Numbered from the stretch's first letter, positions 27,632-35,243 are shown. The stretch: 56,515 nucleotides of DNA from Myxococcaceae bacterium (GCA_019694575.1 JAIBBR010000013.1:1-56515), one strand, 5' to 3'. Notes: generated by a model from the letters alone, not told the origin. Made by a program: numbers and translations.

Positions 27632-28815
27632 CAGTGCGGGTCCTCCGCCAGAGAAGACTTCAACAGCAAACTCTTCAAGGTGAAGACACCGTTGACGACG
27701 ACTTCTTCGTTCTCGTCGATGCCCGAGAGCACTTGAACCTGCGCGAGCGCCGCGTCACCGAGCGTCACTTCATGCACCACGAAATCGCCGTCGGCGGCTT
27801 TTACGAAGACGATGCTTTTGCCTCCCACGTCGGTCACCGCACTGCGCGGCACAATGATCTGCGGTGAAGCTTGGTTCGCCTCTTCCACTTCAACACCCGC
27901 AGTGCCGAATAAGCCGAGCCGCAGCCGGCCGTCGGTATTCTTCAAGCGAACACGGACGGTGAGCGTGCGCACCACGGGGTCTGTTTGTTGCCCCACGTAA
28001 TCGACGACACCTTCGAAGCGCTCGCCGGGAAAAGCGTTGAGCTGCACCGCGCTCTTGGCTCCGGGGCGAAGCCTGCCCAAGTCTTTTTCGAAGACACGGC
28101 CGAGAAACCAGACCTCCGAAAGGTCTACCACTGTCGCCAAGACGTGCTCAGCCCCAATGGGTTGGCCCACCACCGCGTCACGCGAAACAACCACCCCTGC
28201 AATCGGCGCGCGCAAGGGCACCAGGTAACCGCTCCCTGATGCCGCGTTGATGCCGATGGCTCCGAGCTGCTCGGCAATGGCCTTGGCTTCGGCCTCTTGT
28301 GCCCGCGCGTCGGCTTCGGCGTCGACGAGCGCTTGTTCAGCACCGAGACCACTTTCTTTCAGCGCACGCAACCGTTCAGCATTCGCACGCGAGGCACGTG
28401 CTTTCGCGCTGGTGGCCGCCAGCGCGCCGCGCAACCTGCCTACGTCAGGTACACGTAACCAAGCGAGCACGTCGCCTTTCTTCACCACCGAGCCTTCGTT
28501 GAAGCTGACTTGCTCCAACTTTCCACTCGTCGCGGCCGACAGTTTCGCCGTGCAATCAGGAGAAGCGGTGATTTCGCCCGGCAACCCAATGGTCATGGCG
28601 AGCACCCCTCGCTTCGCCACCATGCTCTTAAGGTCTGCTTCCTTGGCTATTTTCAAAGACACGCTGAGTTGTTTGGGCAGCGCGCCGTGGCCTTCTTCAT
28701 CGTGGTGCTCCTTCGCTTCGCCTTTGTTCGCGAGGGTGAGCGGCTCACTGTTTTCTTTGCAACTGCCGGCAACGGCAACGACACTGACGCACATCAACCA
28801 GGCGGCATTTTTCAT
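27631..28815 (-). CDS. czcB: RND efflux periplasmic adaptor (CzcB-like membrane fusion protein)
   Basis: 394 residues. It links the CzcA pump and the outer-membrane channel. N-terminal signal with lipobox-like V-A-V-A-G-S-C (Cys19). A short His/Asp/Glu segment follows at about 36-48 (E-H-H-D-E-E-G-H-G), a plausible metal-binding loop. Barrel-sandwich (biotinyl-like) halves frame a helical hairpin of Ala/Glu-rich heptads at about 130-190. A beta-barrel domain (S-E-V-W-F-L-G-R-V-F-E-K-D-L) and a membrane-proximal domain close the chain. ATG 28815 overlaps the upstream channel gene stop as ATGA. Confidence 0.93.
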   Translation of the reverse strand: MKNAAWLMCVSVVAVAGSCKENSEPLTLANKGEAKEHHDEEGHGALPKQLSVSLKIAKEADLKSMVAKRGVLAMTIGLPGEITASPDCTAKLSAATSGKLEQVSFNEGSVVKKGDVLAWLRVPDVGRLRGALAATSAKARASRANAERLRALKESGLGAEQALVDAEADARAQEAEAKAIAEQLGAIGINAASGSGYLVPLRAPIAGVVVSRDAVVGQPIGAEHVLATVVDLSEVWFLGRVFEKDLGRLRPGAKSAVQLNAFPGERFEGVVDYVGQQTDPVVRTLTVRVRLKNTDGRLRLGLFGTAGVEVEEANQASPQIIVPRSAVTDVGGKSIVFVKAADGDFVVHEVTLGDAALAQVQVLSGIDENEEVVVNGVFTLKSLLLKSSLAEDPH

Positions 28816-30077
28816 CGAGCGTTTCCCTCAATTGCGCTTCCCGCCGCGCGTGCGATGCGAGCCGAGGCCAGGCACAGCACTTCACGCGCTTCGATGCCTG
28901 CCTTGAGTTGTTCGACCAGTGCTTGTTGCGCGAGCAGCGCGTCACGCACAGGCAACCGCCCTGCTTTCACTTGCACCGCAATGGCGTCGAGCCGCGTCGT
29001 GGCCCGTTGCACCCGCTCAAGCGTGTAGAGCTGCCGGGTACGCGTCGCCGCCTCGAATTCAGCCTTCGCCGTCGCCAGCTCTGCTTGCAGCTCGCGTCTC
29101 ACCCGTTCACACTCGGCTTCGGTGCGCTCGGCCAGCGCTTCTGCCTCGGCCAACTGACCAGCGCCTGTTCGGCCCACCGGTTGCGGCAACGGAATGGGAA
29201 TGCCCAGCCCCAACCCAAGCACGCGCTCATCGAAGCCGTCGTTCTGAGCGAAGAACGAAACAGTCAGGTTGGGAAACCGCTCGCGACGGAGCAAATCAAC
29301 TCGCCGCCAGGCTGCTTGTCGCTGCGCGTCAAGAGCGAGCAACGCCGGCTGCCGAGCCACTGAAAGTTGCTCCACTGAAACATGCAGCGGCTCCAATGCA
29401 CCTTCGACCGGAGCATCGACACCGCAACCTGTCATTCGGCCCAGCTGGGCTTTCGATGCGGCCAGAGCGCTTTCGAGGGCCAGACGGTCTGCCGTCGACT
29501 TCAACGCCGCAGTGTCTGCGATGTCTGCGTCGACTTCTGCGCTGACGCCGTTCGCGGCCATCGCACGCACGGTGATGGCTACCGAGGTGGTGGCTTGCTC
29601 CAGTTTAGCGGCCAATTGCAGCCGCTCTTGCAGGGCGAGTACCGCGAAGTACGCCGACCAAGCTTGCGCGACAATATCTTGACGCGCTGCGATGACACGG
29701 TGGCCCTGCGCGCGCAGCTCACCGTCTGCGACATCAGCGCGAACTCCACTTTGGCCGGCGACTTCGAGCTCTTGGCCAAGCGAGATGCTCCAGTTCGTAG
29801 TGCGGTTGTCGGTGGTGGCGCGAGAGCTGACAGAAGCTCCCACCGTTGGGTTCGACGGCAAGAACGGGCGCGCGGCGTCGCGGCGCCCTTGCGCGGCGCG
29901 TTGTTCAGCCAGCGCTTCGAGCAGTTGCGGGCTCGCACCGAGCGCGCACGCCATGAGGTTGTTGCGGTTGATGAGGCCTAAGCATTTCTCCAAAGACACA
30001 GCTTCTTCGGCCACGCCCAAGCGTGACCACAACAGAACGGCGAGCCCGAAGGCTGCCGCCCCAAGACGGTTTTTCAA
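28812..30077 (-). CDS. czcC: TolC-family outer-membrane efflux channel (CzcC-like)
   Basis: 421 residues, the usual size. Start is TTG 30077 with GAGGTG about 5 nt upstream. Sec signal at 1-23 (L-A-V-L-L-W-S-R-L-G-V-A). Two OEP repeats of long Ala/Gln/Arg-rich helices can be followed (A-Q-A-W-S-A-Y-F-A-V-L-A-L-Q-E-R-L and E-C-E-R-V-R-R-E-L-Q-A-E-L), and the conserved G-L-G-I-P-I-P-L lies between. Cys residues (C13-type at 33, 44, 215) are unusual for TolC proteins. First of the three core czc genes, about 73 nt after the His-rich gene. Confidence 0.92.
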   Translation of the reverse strand: MKNRLGAAAFGLAVLLWSRLGVAEEAVSLEKCLGLINRNNLMACALGASPQLLEALAEQRAAQGRRDAARPFLPSNPTVGASVSSRATTDNRTTNWSISLGQELEVAGQSGVRADVADGELRAQGHRVIAARQDIVAQAWSAYFAVLALQERLQLAAKLEQATTSVAITVRAMAANGVSAEVDADIADTAALKSTADRLALESALAASKAQLGRMTGCGVDAPVEGALEPLHVSVEQLSVARQPALLALDAQRQAAWRRVDLLRRERFPNLTVSFFAQNDGFDERVLGLGLGIPIPLPQPVGRTGAGQLAEAEALAERTEAECERVRRELQAELATAKAEFEAATRTRQLYTLERVQRATTRLDAIAVQVKAGRLPVRDALLAQQALVEQLKAGIEAREVLCLASARIARAAGSAIEGNAR

Positions 30078-30150
30078 GAGACACCTCGCGTGAATGAGCC
30101 AGAGCGTGGCTTGAGCTTTCGGCCCGCCGACGCTTTAGAAACAGCTTCGA

Positions 30151-30471
30151 CTACGCGAGAGGTGCTTTGGGAACGTGCAGAATGTCGCCCGGCTCAGGCG
30201 ACGCGGGAGGTACTTGCGCCCGCCGGGGAAAACGTTCGGTCAACAGCGACGCCAAACCGATGTCGGGGGCGACGGCCGTCGCGCTCGGCAGGTGAACATG
30301 TGGGTGGCAAAGCGTGTGATCCGAGCCGTGGTGAGGGTGATGACCGTGCGCGCCCTCGTGGCTGCCGTGGTCTTCACTCGAGCTGCTCGAAAAAACGGGC
30401 AATTCTCCGTCTGACATCGAGACGAAAGCAGCCAGCGCGATAGAGAACGTGACGCGCACCATGAATGACAT
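30151..30471 (-). CDS. Small His-rich exported protein at the head of the czc operon
   Basis: 106 residues from ATG 30471. The hydrophobic N-terminus (F-S-I-A-L-A-A-F-V-S) suggests export. The core at about 35-60 is dense in His (E-D-H-G-S-H-E-G-A-H-G-H-H-P-H-H-G, then H-T-L-C-H-P-H-V-H-L), with one Cys, so it very likely binds a divalent metal or copper in the periplasm. The rest is Pro-rich. The position resembles that of CzcI/CzcE-type accessory genes before RND metal pumps, but the sequence is not clearly of either family. It may sense or deliver metal to the pump. Confidence 0.7.
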   Translation of the reverse strand: MSFMVRVTFSIALAAFVSMSDGELPVFSSSSSEDHGSHEGAHGHHPHHGSDHTLCHPHVHLPSATAVAPDIGLASLLTERFPRRAQVPPASPEPGDILHVPKAPLA

Positions 30472-30573
30472 TTTATGGCGTGACCCGCTGAGCAGGTCAA
30501 CTAGCACGGTGTCAGACTTTACATATTGTCGTTCGAATCGTTGCTGGCGAGCAGTCTCTGCTACGTAGCCACA

Positions 30574-31212
30574 ATGACCCTACCCAAACTGGTGTACTTC
30601 GCATCTCGCGGCCGCGCTGAAGTCATTCGCCTTGCTCTTGCTGAAGCCGGGGTGGCGTACGAAGAAGAAAACTTCACTGGAGATCAATTCGCGGCGCTCA
30701 AAGCGAGCGGGCGGCTGCCCTTTCTCGCCGTGCCCATTTGGGAAGAAGACGGCTTTCGCCTCGCGCAGAGCGCCGCCATTCTCAACCACATCGGTCGCGC
30801 GCAGGGTCTGCGCGGCAAGTCACCCCGCGAAGAAGCGAAAATCGACGAAGCACTGGGCGCGGTGGAAGACGTGCGCATCGAGCTGCGCCGGTTAATGTTC
30901 GCCGACCCAGCCAAGCGGGCTGAGGTTCGTGCTGATTTACTAAACACCACCCTGCCACGTTGGTTTGCGCTGCTCGAAAAGCTGCTCGCGGCGAACCACG
31001 GAGGCGCCGCCTTTCTCGCCGGCGAATCGATGTCGGTCGCCGATTGCGCGCTGTGGTACCTGCTCGAAATGTCGGTCGACAATGGCTTCGGCGCGGCGCT
31101 GGGCGACTGCCCGAAGCTTCAGGCCTTCTCGAAACGCGTCGCGGCCCGGCCAAACATCGCCGCATACCTCGCATCACCCAAGCGGCATGCGTTGACGCCA
31201 ATGGCGAAGTAG
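30574..31212 (+). CDS. Glutathione S-transferase (sigma-like)
   Basis: 212 residues. ATG 30574 begins the thioredoxin-like domain: L-V-Y-F-A-S-R-G-R-A-E-V-I-R-L-A with the N-terminal Tyr used for GSH activation in sigma-class enzymes. G-R-L-P-F-L-A-V-P (cis-Pro) and Q-S-A-A-I-L-N-H-I complete the GSH site. The C-terminal helical domain has the usual S-V-A-D-C-A-L-W-Y-L-L. Cytosolic; detoxifies electrophiles or handles thiol stress. It is divergent from the czc operon and 119 bp before the bufferin-type operon, in a metal/thiol-stress neighbourhood. Confidence 0.88.
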   Translation: MTLPKLVYFASRGRAEVIRLALAEAGVAYEEENFTGDQFAALKASGRLPFLAVPIWEEDGFRLAQSAAILNHIGRAQGLRGKSPREEAKIDEALGAVEDVRIELRRLMFADPAKRAEVRADLLNTTLPRWFALLEKLLAANHGGAAFLAGESMSVADCALWYLLEMSVDNGFGAALGDCPKLQAFSKRVAARPNIAAYLASPKRHALTPMAK

Positions 31213-31253
31213 AGGCAGGCAAACGGTGAAAAAAAACCTTTTGCACCGAGCAC

Positions 31254-31280
31254 TGTAACGTCGCTCGGCCTCGGCAGACT
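31254..31280 (+). promoter_or_regulatory. Putative ECF promoter of the bufferin-type operon
   Basis: TGTAACGT (31254-31261), 16 nt, then ACT and AACAGG, about 50 bp before the bufA start. The element recurs with the same spacing upstream of the zf-HC2 gene (34810) and, in GTAACG-N17-AC form, upstream of the yceI-like gene. The AAC core matches ECF -35 elements in general. Use by the ECF sigma at 33387 is inferred. Confidence 0.6.
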
Positions 31281-31331
31281 AACAGGGGCGGTGCACACCG
31301 TGCCGTTCCATCTCTTAAAGGAGCTTCACCC

Positions 31332-31610
31332 ATGAACAAGTCGATGAAAGGTTTGGTAATCGCCTCAGCCGTTGCCTCGTTGTTCGCCACCCAAGCTTTC
31401 GCTGGCGACAAGGCGCCCCAAAAAGACGCCAAAGACGCAGCCGCGAAAGTTAACTGTGGTGGCGTCAATGAGTGCAAGGGCAAGGGCGAATGTGGCGGCC
31501 CAGGCCACGATTGTGCGGGGCATAACGAGTGCAAAGGCAAAGGCTGGGTGTCGCTCTCTGAAAAGGAATGCAAGGCAAAGGGCGGCAAAGTCATTGTGAT
31601 GGCAAAGTAA
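31332..31610 (+). CDS. bufA: BufA2-like bufferin-type metallophore precursor
   Basis: 92 residues from ATG 31332 with AAAGGAG upstream. Sec signal 1-24 (S-L-F-A-T-Q-A-F-A then G-D-K). After a Lys/Ala spacer, six Cys sit at 42, 48, 54, 61, 67 and 80 in a Gly/Lys-rich frame (V-N-E-C-K-G-K-G-E-C, G-H-D-C-A-G-H-N-E-C-K-G-K-G-W). This matches bufferin precursors, exported RiPP metallophores whose Cys are modified by an MNIO enzyme and which chelate copper. The next two genes encode the MNIO enzyme and its partner, which supports the call. The product's modification state and metal are not visible in sequence. Confidence 0.87.
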   Translation: MNKSMKGLVIASAVASLFATQAFAGDKAPQKDAKDAAAKVNCGGVNECKGKGECGGPGHDCAGHNECKGKGWVSLSEKECKAKGGKVIVMAK

Positions 31611-31616
31611 CCAACC

Positions 31617-31660
31617 GACGGCCCGACAGCTCGCGGTGGCAACGCTGCGAGCCGTCTTTT
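31617..31660 (+). terminator. Attenuator-like hairpin between bufA and bufB
   Basis: GACGG..CTCGC, a 12-nt loop, then GCGAG-CCGTC and TTTT. It is a two-part stem (5 + 5 bp, with a bulge on the 5' side) directly after bufA. A leaky terminator here would favour precursor over enzyme messages. Confidence 0.55.
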
Positions 31661-31679
31661 GCACCAAAGAAAGTTTGCC

Positions 31680-32531
31680 ATGTTTACCCGCCCCTCTCTC
31701 GGCCACGGTGTAGGGCTTCGGCCGAAGCATTACGGCCAGTTTCTCGACGGTGCGCCTGATATCGGCTGGGTCGAAGCAATCAGCGAAAACTTCATGGGCA
31801 TTGGCGGCCGGCCGATGGCTGTTCTCGAAAAAGCGCGGCGAGACCGCCCCGTCGTTCTTCACGGCGTATCACTCGGCATTGGCAGCACCGAGCCGCTCGA
31901 CGAGCGCTACCTTGCCGACCTGAAAGCGCTCATTCACCGCATACAACCGGCGATGGTGTCTGACCATCTGTGCTGGGGCCACGCCCATGGGCGCTATACG
32001 CACGACCTGCTTCCCATGCCGTACACCCGCGAGTCACTCGAGCATGTCGTCGACCGCGTGCAGCAAGTGCAATCGCTTCTCGGTCGCCAGCTCTTGCTCG
32101 AGAACCCGTCGACCTATCTAGAATTCGAAAGCTCTGAAATTCCCGAAGCCGAATTTCTTGCCGAGGTAGCAAAGCGTGCCGACTGTGGGGTGCTTCTCGA
32201 CGTCAACAACGTCTATGTCAGCGCGCGCAACCACGGGCTCGACGCCCAGGCGTACCTCGACATGATTCCCACGGACCGCGTGGGCCAATTTCATTTGGCC
32301 GGCCATCAAGACCGCGGCGCCATTGTCATTGACACCCATGAAGGTCACGTGGCCGACGCGGTTTGGAAACTTTTTCGACATGCGGTGGCCCGCTTCGGTG
32401 ACGTGCCGACGCTCATCGAGTGGGACGAAGGCGTGCCCGAGCTCGACACGCTGTTGGCCGAGAGCCGCAAGGCCCAGTCGGTCGCCAACGACGTGTTGTT
32501 GGGCGCATCTGCTTTAGAGGCTTCACCATGA
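31680..32531 (+). CDS. bufB: MNIO-family (DUF692) bufferin-modifying enzyme, BufB-like
   Basis: 283 residues. Multinuclear non-haem iron oxidases adopt a TIM barrel and rework Cys residues of peptide substrates, here presumably the bufA product. Candidate metal ligands are visible: S-E-N-F-M, V-L-H-G-V-S-L-G-I-G, S-D-H-L-C-W, L-L-L-E-N-P-S-T-Y, L-L-D-V-N-N-V-Y-V, H-L-A-G-H, D-T-H-E-G-H and I-E-W-D. ATG 31680 is chosen as the start of the family's conserved N-terminus (L-G-H-G-V-G-L-R-P-K-H-Y). It overlaps the next gene by ATGA, so expression is coupled. Cytosolic, acting before export. Confidence 0.93.
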   Translation: MFTRPSLGHGVGLRPKHYGQFLDGAPDIGWVEAISENFMGIGGRPMAVLEKARRDRPVVLHGVSLGIGSTEPLDERYLADLKALIHRIQPAMVSDHLCWGHAHGRYTHDLLPMPYTRESLEHVVDRVQQVQSLLGRQLLLENPSTYLEFESSEIPEAEFLAEVAKRADCGVLLDVNNVYVSARNHGLDAQAYLDMIPTDRVGQFHLAGHQDRGAIVIDTHEGHVADAVWKLFRHAVARFGDVPTLIEWDEGVPELDTLLAESRKAQSVANDVLLGASALEASP

Positions 32532-33301
32532 AGCTGGCACAGGTACAAGACACCTTGTTTCAAGCGGTGATGGGCGAAGGGGCCCTGGCAGAGTCAGCCG
32601 CGCTGATTCGAAGCGGCGCACTCACCCCTGAAGACCGAATTGGCATTTACGCCGAAATGTATTGGCTGCGAATGCGCGACACACTCCGCGCCGATTACCC
32701 TTTTGTTTGGCACGTGTTGGGTGATGAACCGTTCGACGTGTTGGTGGCCCGCCACATCAGGCGAAGACCTTCGACGCACTACTCTCTCGGCCGTCTCGGC
32801 AGCGAGTTCGCCGAAACACTTCGCGATGCTCACCTCGAATGGCCCTGGGTGGTTGATCTGGCAAAACTCGAATGGGCACGGGCAGAAGCGTTCATCTCAC
32901 CCGACGCACCCGTTCTCGCGTTCGCTGCCCTGGGAGCGCTTTCTGATGAGACGTTTCATCACTCTCGGCTTCAAATCAGCCCGTCGGTCAGGCTGCTCAA
33001 ACCGACGTGGGACGTATTGACAGTGTGGCGAACCTGCGAGAGCGGGGGTGACTGGCGGGCGATCGCCGTTACCCCAAACGCCACTCCTGTGGTGGTCTGG
33101 CGGCAGGGTTTTGCCGTCTTTCACGTCGCGGTGGGTTCAGCCGAGCATGACGCGTTGTCGAAAGCCCAACAAGGCTTCGCTCTGCCAACCGTCTGCGAAG
33201 CCTTTGCCGATGCACCCGAGCCTGCGCAGGCGGCTTTTCAGGCCATTGGCAGTTGGGTTTCTGAAGGCATGGTTTCGTCACTTAAGGTCGACGGGGGCTA
33301 A
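32528..33301 (+). CDS. bufC: DUF2063-type partner protein, BufC-like
   Basis: 257 residues. The family N-terminal domain (about 1-95) contains L-F-Q-A-V-M-G, R-I-G-I-Y-A-E-M-Y-W-L-R-M and D-Y-P-F-V-W-H-V-L-G-D, as in DUF2063 proteins that accompany MNIO enzymes and present the precursor peptide to them. The C-terminal half is a separate alpha/beta domain. ATG 32528 lies in the ATGA overlap with bufB. It closes the biosynthetic trio; the ECF sigma gene starts 85 nt later on the same strand. Confidence 0.9.
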   Translation: MKLAQVQDTLFQAVMGEGALAESAALIRSGALTPEDRIGIYAEMYWLRMRDTLRADYPFVWHVLGDEPFDVLVARHIRRRPSTHYSLGRLGSEFAETLRDAHLEWPWVVDLAKLEWARAEAFISPDAPVLAFAALGALSDETFHHSRLQISPSVRLLKPTWDVLTVWRTCESGGDWRAIAVTPNATPVVVWRQGFAVFHVAVGSAEHDALSKAQQGFALPTVCEAFADAPEPAQAAFQAIGSWVSEGMVSSLKVDGG

Positions 33302-33386
33302 TGCATTCGCCCCTGTCTTCACCGAAACAGGCAAGGCCGAAGCCATTTCGTTCCTCGTTTCGCGCAGGCTGTGCTACCCGAAAGCG

Positions 33387-34013
33387 ATGACGGGCGGTCG
33401 CCAGCCGATTTCACCAGACAGCGACCTGGTACGACGACTCGTCGCCAAAGACGAGGGTGCGTTTCTTGAATTGGTCGACCGATACCATGCCGGCTTGTTG
33501 CGCTTCGTCACCTCGTTTGTGCGCTCACCTGCGGCCGCCGAAGAAGTGGTTCAAGACACGTGGAAGGCTTTCATCGAAGGCATTGAGCACTTCGAACAAC
33601 GCGCCTCGCTCAAGACATTTCTTTACCGCATCGCCGCCAACCGGGCGCGTACACGAGCGGTTCGCGACCACCGTACCCCCACTTTGTCTGACCTCGAGCA
33701 CGAAGGTGACGAAGCGTCGCCCCTGATCGATCGCTTCGGCACAGCGGGCAATTGGCTCGCTCCACCCACGCCCTGGGTGGCTGAAACCGCAGACGCCATT
33801 CTCGAGCGCAAGCAAGCGATGGAAGTGCTGGCCCGCGCCATAGAACAACTGCCCGAACAGCAACGCGCAGTGGTTCAACTGCGCGACGTCGAAGGCCTGG
33901 CCTCAGACGAGGTCTGCGAAATGCTCGGCATCAGCGAAGTTCACCAACGGGTTTTGCTTCACCGGGCGAGAACACGGCTGCGCGCCGCCCTCGAAGGCCA
34001 CTTCAGTGGGTGA
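33387..34013 (+). CDS. ECF-type RNA polymerase sigma factor
   Basis: 208 residues from ATG 33387. Region 2 is A-F-L-E-L-V-D-R-Y-H through E-V-V-Q-D-T-W and L-K-T-F-L-Y-R-I-A-A-N-R-A-R. Region 4 is L-P-E-Q-Q-R-A-V-V-Q-L-R-D-V-E-G followed by the helix-turn-helix with H-R-A-R-T-R-L. A linker of about 50 residues is longer than usual. Positioned as the fourth gene of the bufferin-type operon, it probably feeds back on its own promoter (31254) and on those at 34723 and 34810. The small zf-HC2 protein at 34877 is the best partner candidate. Confidence 0.92.
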   Translation: MTGGRQPISPDSDLVRRLVAKDEGAFLELVDRYHAGLLRFVTSFVRSPAAAEEVVQDTWKAFIEGIEHFEQRASLKTFLYRIAANRARTRAVRDHRTPTLSDLEHEGDEASPLIDRFGTAGNWLAPPTPWVAETADAILERKQAMEVLARAIEQLPEQQRAVVQLRDVEGLASDEVCEMLGISEVHQRVLLHRARTRLRAALEGHFSG

Positions 34014-34027
34014 CGCATCACCCACTG
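34004..34027. terminator. Bidirectional hairpin between sigma and yceI-like genes
   Basis: CAGTGGGTGA / TCACCCACTG, perfect 10-bp arms with a CGCA loop, overlapping the sigma stop codon. The convergent yceI-like gene ends 42 bp away. No strong U-run follows on either side. Confidence 0.6.
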
Positions 34028-34068
34028 CACAGGGCCACCCTGGTGCTGTTTCTACTGTGACGAAAGGG

Positions 34069-34674
34069 TTACTTCGATGGCGCGGCTTTGGGGTCGCCGC
34101 GCTTGGTGAATTCGAGCTCGAGAGAAATCTTCACCTCTTTGCCCACGAGAACACCGTTGTTGGCGAGCGCCATGTTCCAGACCAGCCCCCAATCTTCTCG
34201 GTTGATGTTGGTGGTCGCCGTGGCGCCGCGGGTAAGCACGCCGCTGAACGGGTTTTTCACTTCGGGGCTCAGCGTGGCGTCGAGAACAACCGACTTCGTC
34301 TTGTCGCGAATGGTGAGGTCGCCCGTAATGCGCAGCTTTTCAGCCGAGACCTTTTCAATCTTGGTCGACTTAAAACGCAGCGTGGGGAATTTTTCAGTGT
34401 TGAAGAAAGCGTCGCTGCGCAGGTGCTCGTCGCGTTTCTGATTCTTGGTCGACAGCGCGGTGACGTCGATTGTGGCGTCTATCTTCGACTGGGTAATGTC
34501 TTTCTCGTCGAGCTCGACGGTGCCCTTGACTTCTCCGAGCGTGCCGTGAACCTCAGACACCATCATGTGCCTTACAGCGAACTGAGCCGTCGCATGGGCG
34601 GGGTCGATGTCCCACGGGGCAGCGAATGACTCAAAAGACAGCATCAGCACAGCAGCCAGCAGTGTGTTTTTCAT
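34069..34674 (-). CDS. YceI-family periplasmic protein
   Basis: 201 residues. AGGAGG sits 7 nt before ATG 34674; a second ATG 6 nt upstream is too close to it. Sec signal 1-18 (L-L-A-A-V-L-M-L-S-F-E-S-F-A). Mature YceI lipocalin-like barrel: W-D-I-D-P-A-H-A-T-A-Q-F-A-V-R-H, G-T-L-G-E-V-K-G, D-A-F-F-N-T-E-K-F-P-T-L-R-F-K-S and W-G-L-V-W-N. Family members bind isoprenoid or amphiphilic ligands in the periplasm; some respond to stress. An upstream GTAACG element suggests co-regulation with the bufferin-type operon. Confidence 0.92.
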   Translation of the reverse strand: MKNTLLAAVLMLSFESFAAPWDIDPAHATAQFAVRHMMVSEVHGTLGEVKGTVELDEKDITQSKIDATIDVTALSTKNQKRDEHLRSDAFFNTEKFPTLRFKSTKIEKVSAEKLRITGDLTIRDKTKSVVLDATLSPEVKNPFSGVLTRGATATTNINREDWGLVWNMALANNGVLVGKEVKISLELEFTKRGDPKAAPSK

Positions 34675-34722
34675 GGTCATGCCTCCTAAAAGAGCGCCCG
34701 ACGTCTTGTCGAGTGCAACTTT

Positions 34723-34749
34723 TGTCTTGGCAAGGCGCTGCGCGTTACT
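34723..34749 (-). promoter_or_regulatory. Putative ECF promoter upstream of the yceI-like gene
   Basis: On the minus strand: AGTAACGC (34749-34742), 16 nt, then ACAAAAG. Same layout as the 31254 and 34810 elements, slightly weaker match, about 50 bp before the yceI-like start. Confidence 0.5.
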
Positions 34750-34809
34750 CCCGCGGTTTTTGCCCACCGCGAAAAAGTACCCTTCGTGGGCAAGGCGCCG
34801 AGGCTTTGC

Positions 34810-34836
34810 TGTAACGTATGCCGGCGCCGCGGTACT
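34810..34836 (+). promoter_or_regulatory. Putative ECF promoter upstream of the zf-HC2 gene
   Basis: TGTAACGT (34810-34817), 16 nt, then ACTTAAAAGG. The 8-bp box and spacing are identical to those before bufA. Confidence 0.6.
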
Positions 34837-34876
34837 TAAAAGGTGTGTCCTTCGCCGCGGGGCGAAAAAGGTCTTC

Positions 34877-35137
34877 ATGCTGAGCTGTCGCGAAATCACC
34901 GAGCTGGCCACCGCGTACACCGAGCGAGCGCTGCCCTTCACCGAGCGCATTCGCTTCTGGGTACACCTTTCGATGTGCAAGCACTGCCGCCGTTATGTGA
35001 AGCAGCTTCGTCTGACCATCGACGCCACCGGGCAGGTGATGTTTCCTTTGCCCAAGCCCAGCCCGCAGACCCAAGCGGCGCTGCTTCGTACGTTTCAGAA
35101 CTGGAAGAAGGGCCCCGGCAAACCGCCGAGCCCGTAA
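34877..35137 (+). CDS. Small zf-HC2 protein, candidate anti-sigma factor
   Basis: 86 residues from ATG 34877 with AAAAAGG 5 nt upstream. The N-terminal half has the zinc-binding pattern H30-x3-C34-x2-C37 (V-H-L-S-M-C-K-H-C-R-R-Y) plus Cys4, as in zinc-binding anti-sigma (ZAS) proteins that hold ECF sigmas. There is no membrane helix, so sensing would be cytosolic, perhaps of thiol-reactive metal or oxidant through the Zn-Cys site. The nearest sigma is the one at 33387, separated by the convergent yceI-like gene. The Pro-rich C-terminus may be disordered. Confidence 0.78.
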   Translation: MLSCREITELATAYTERALPFTERIRFWVHLSMCKHCRRYVKQLRLTIDATGQVMFPLPKPSPQTQAALLRTFQNWKKGPGKPPSP

Positions 35138-35233
35138 TGCTTGGCGCGCCGCAAAGACAGTGAGCGCATGGGACCCACTTCGGTGAACAAATTGGCGCAA
35201 GTCGTTCGCGAAGAAGAACTGTCACGCACCTAT

Positions 35234-35243
35234 GGGGGGGGGG
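35234..35243. repeat. Homopolymeric G10 tract
   Basis: Ten consecutive G in the gap between the zf-HC2 and REC-GGDEF genes. It may be slippage-prone. With 9 or 11 G any short frame crossing it meets a stop within about 7 codons. An assembly error is also possible. Confidence 0.75.
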
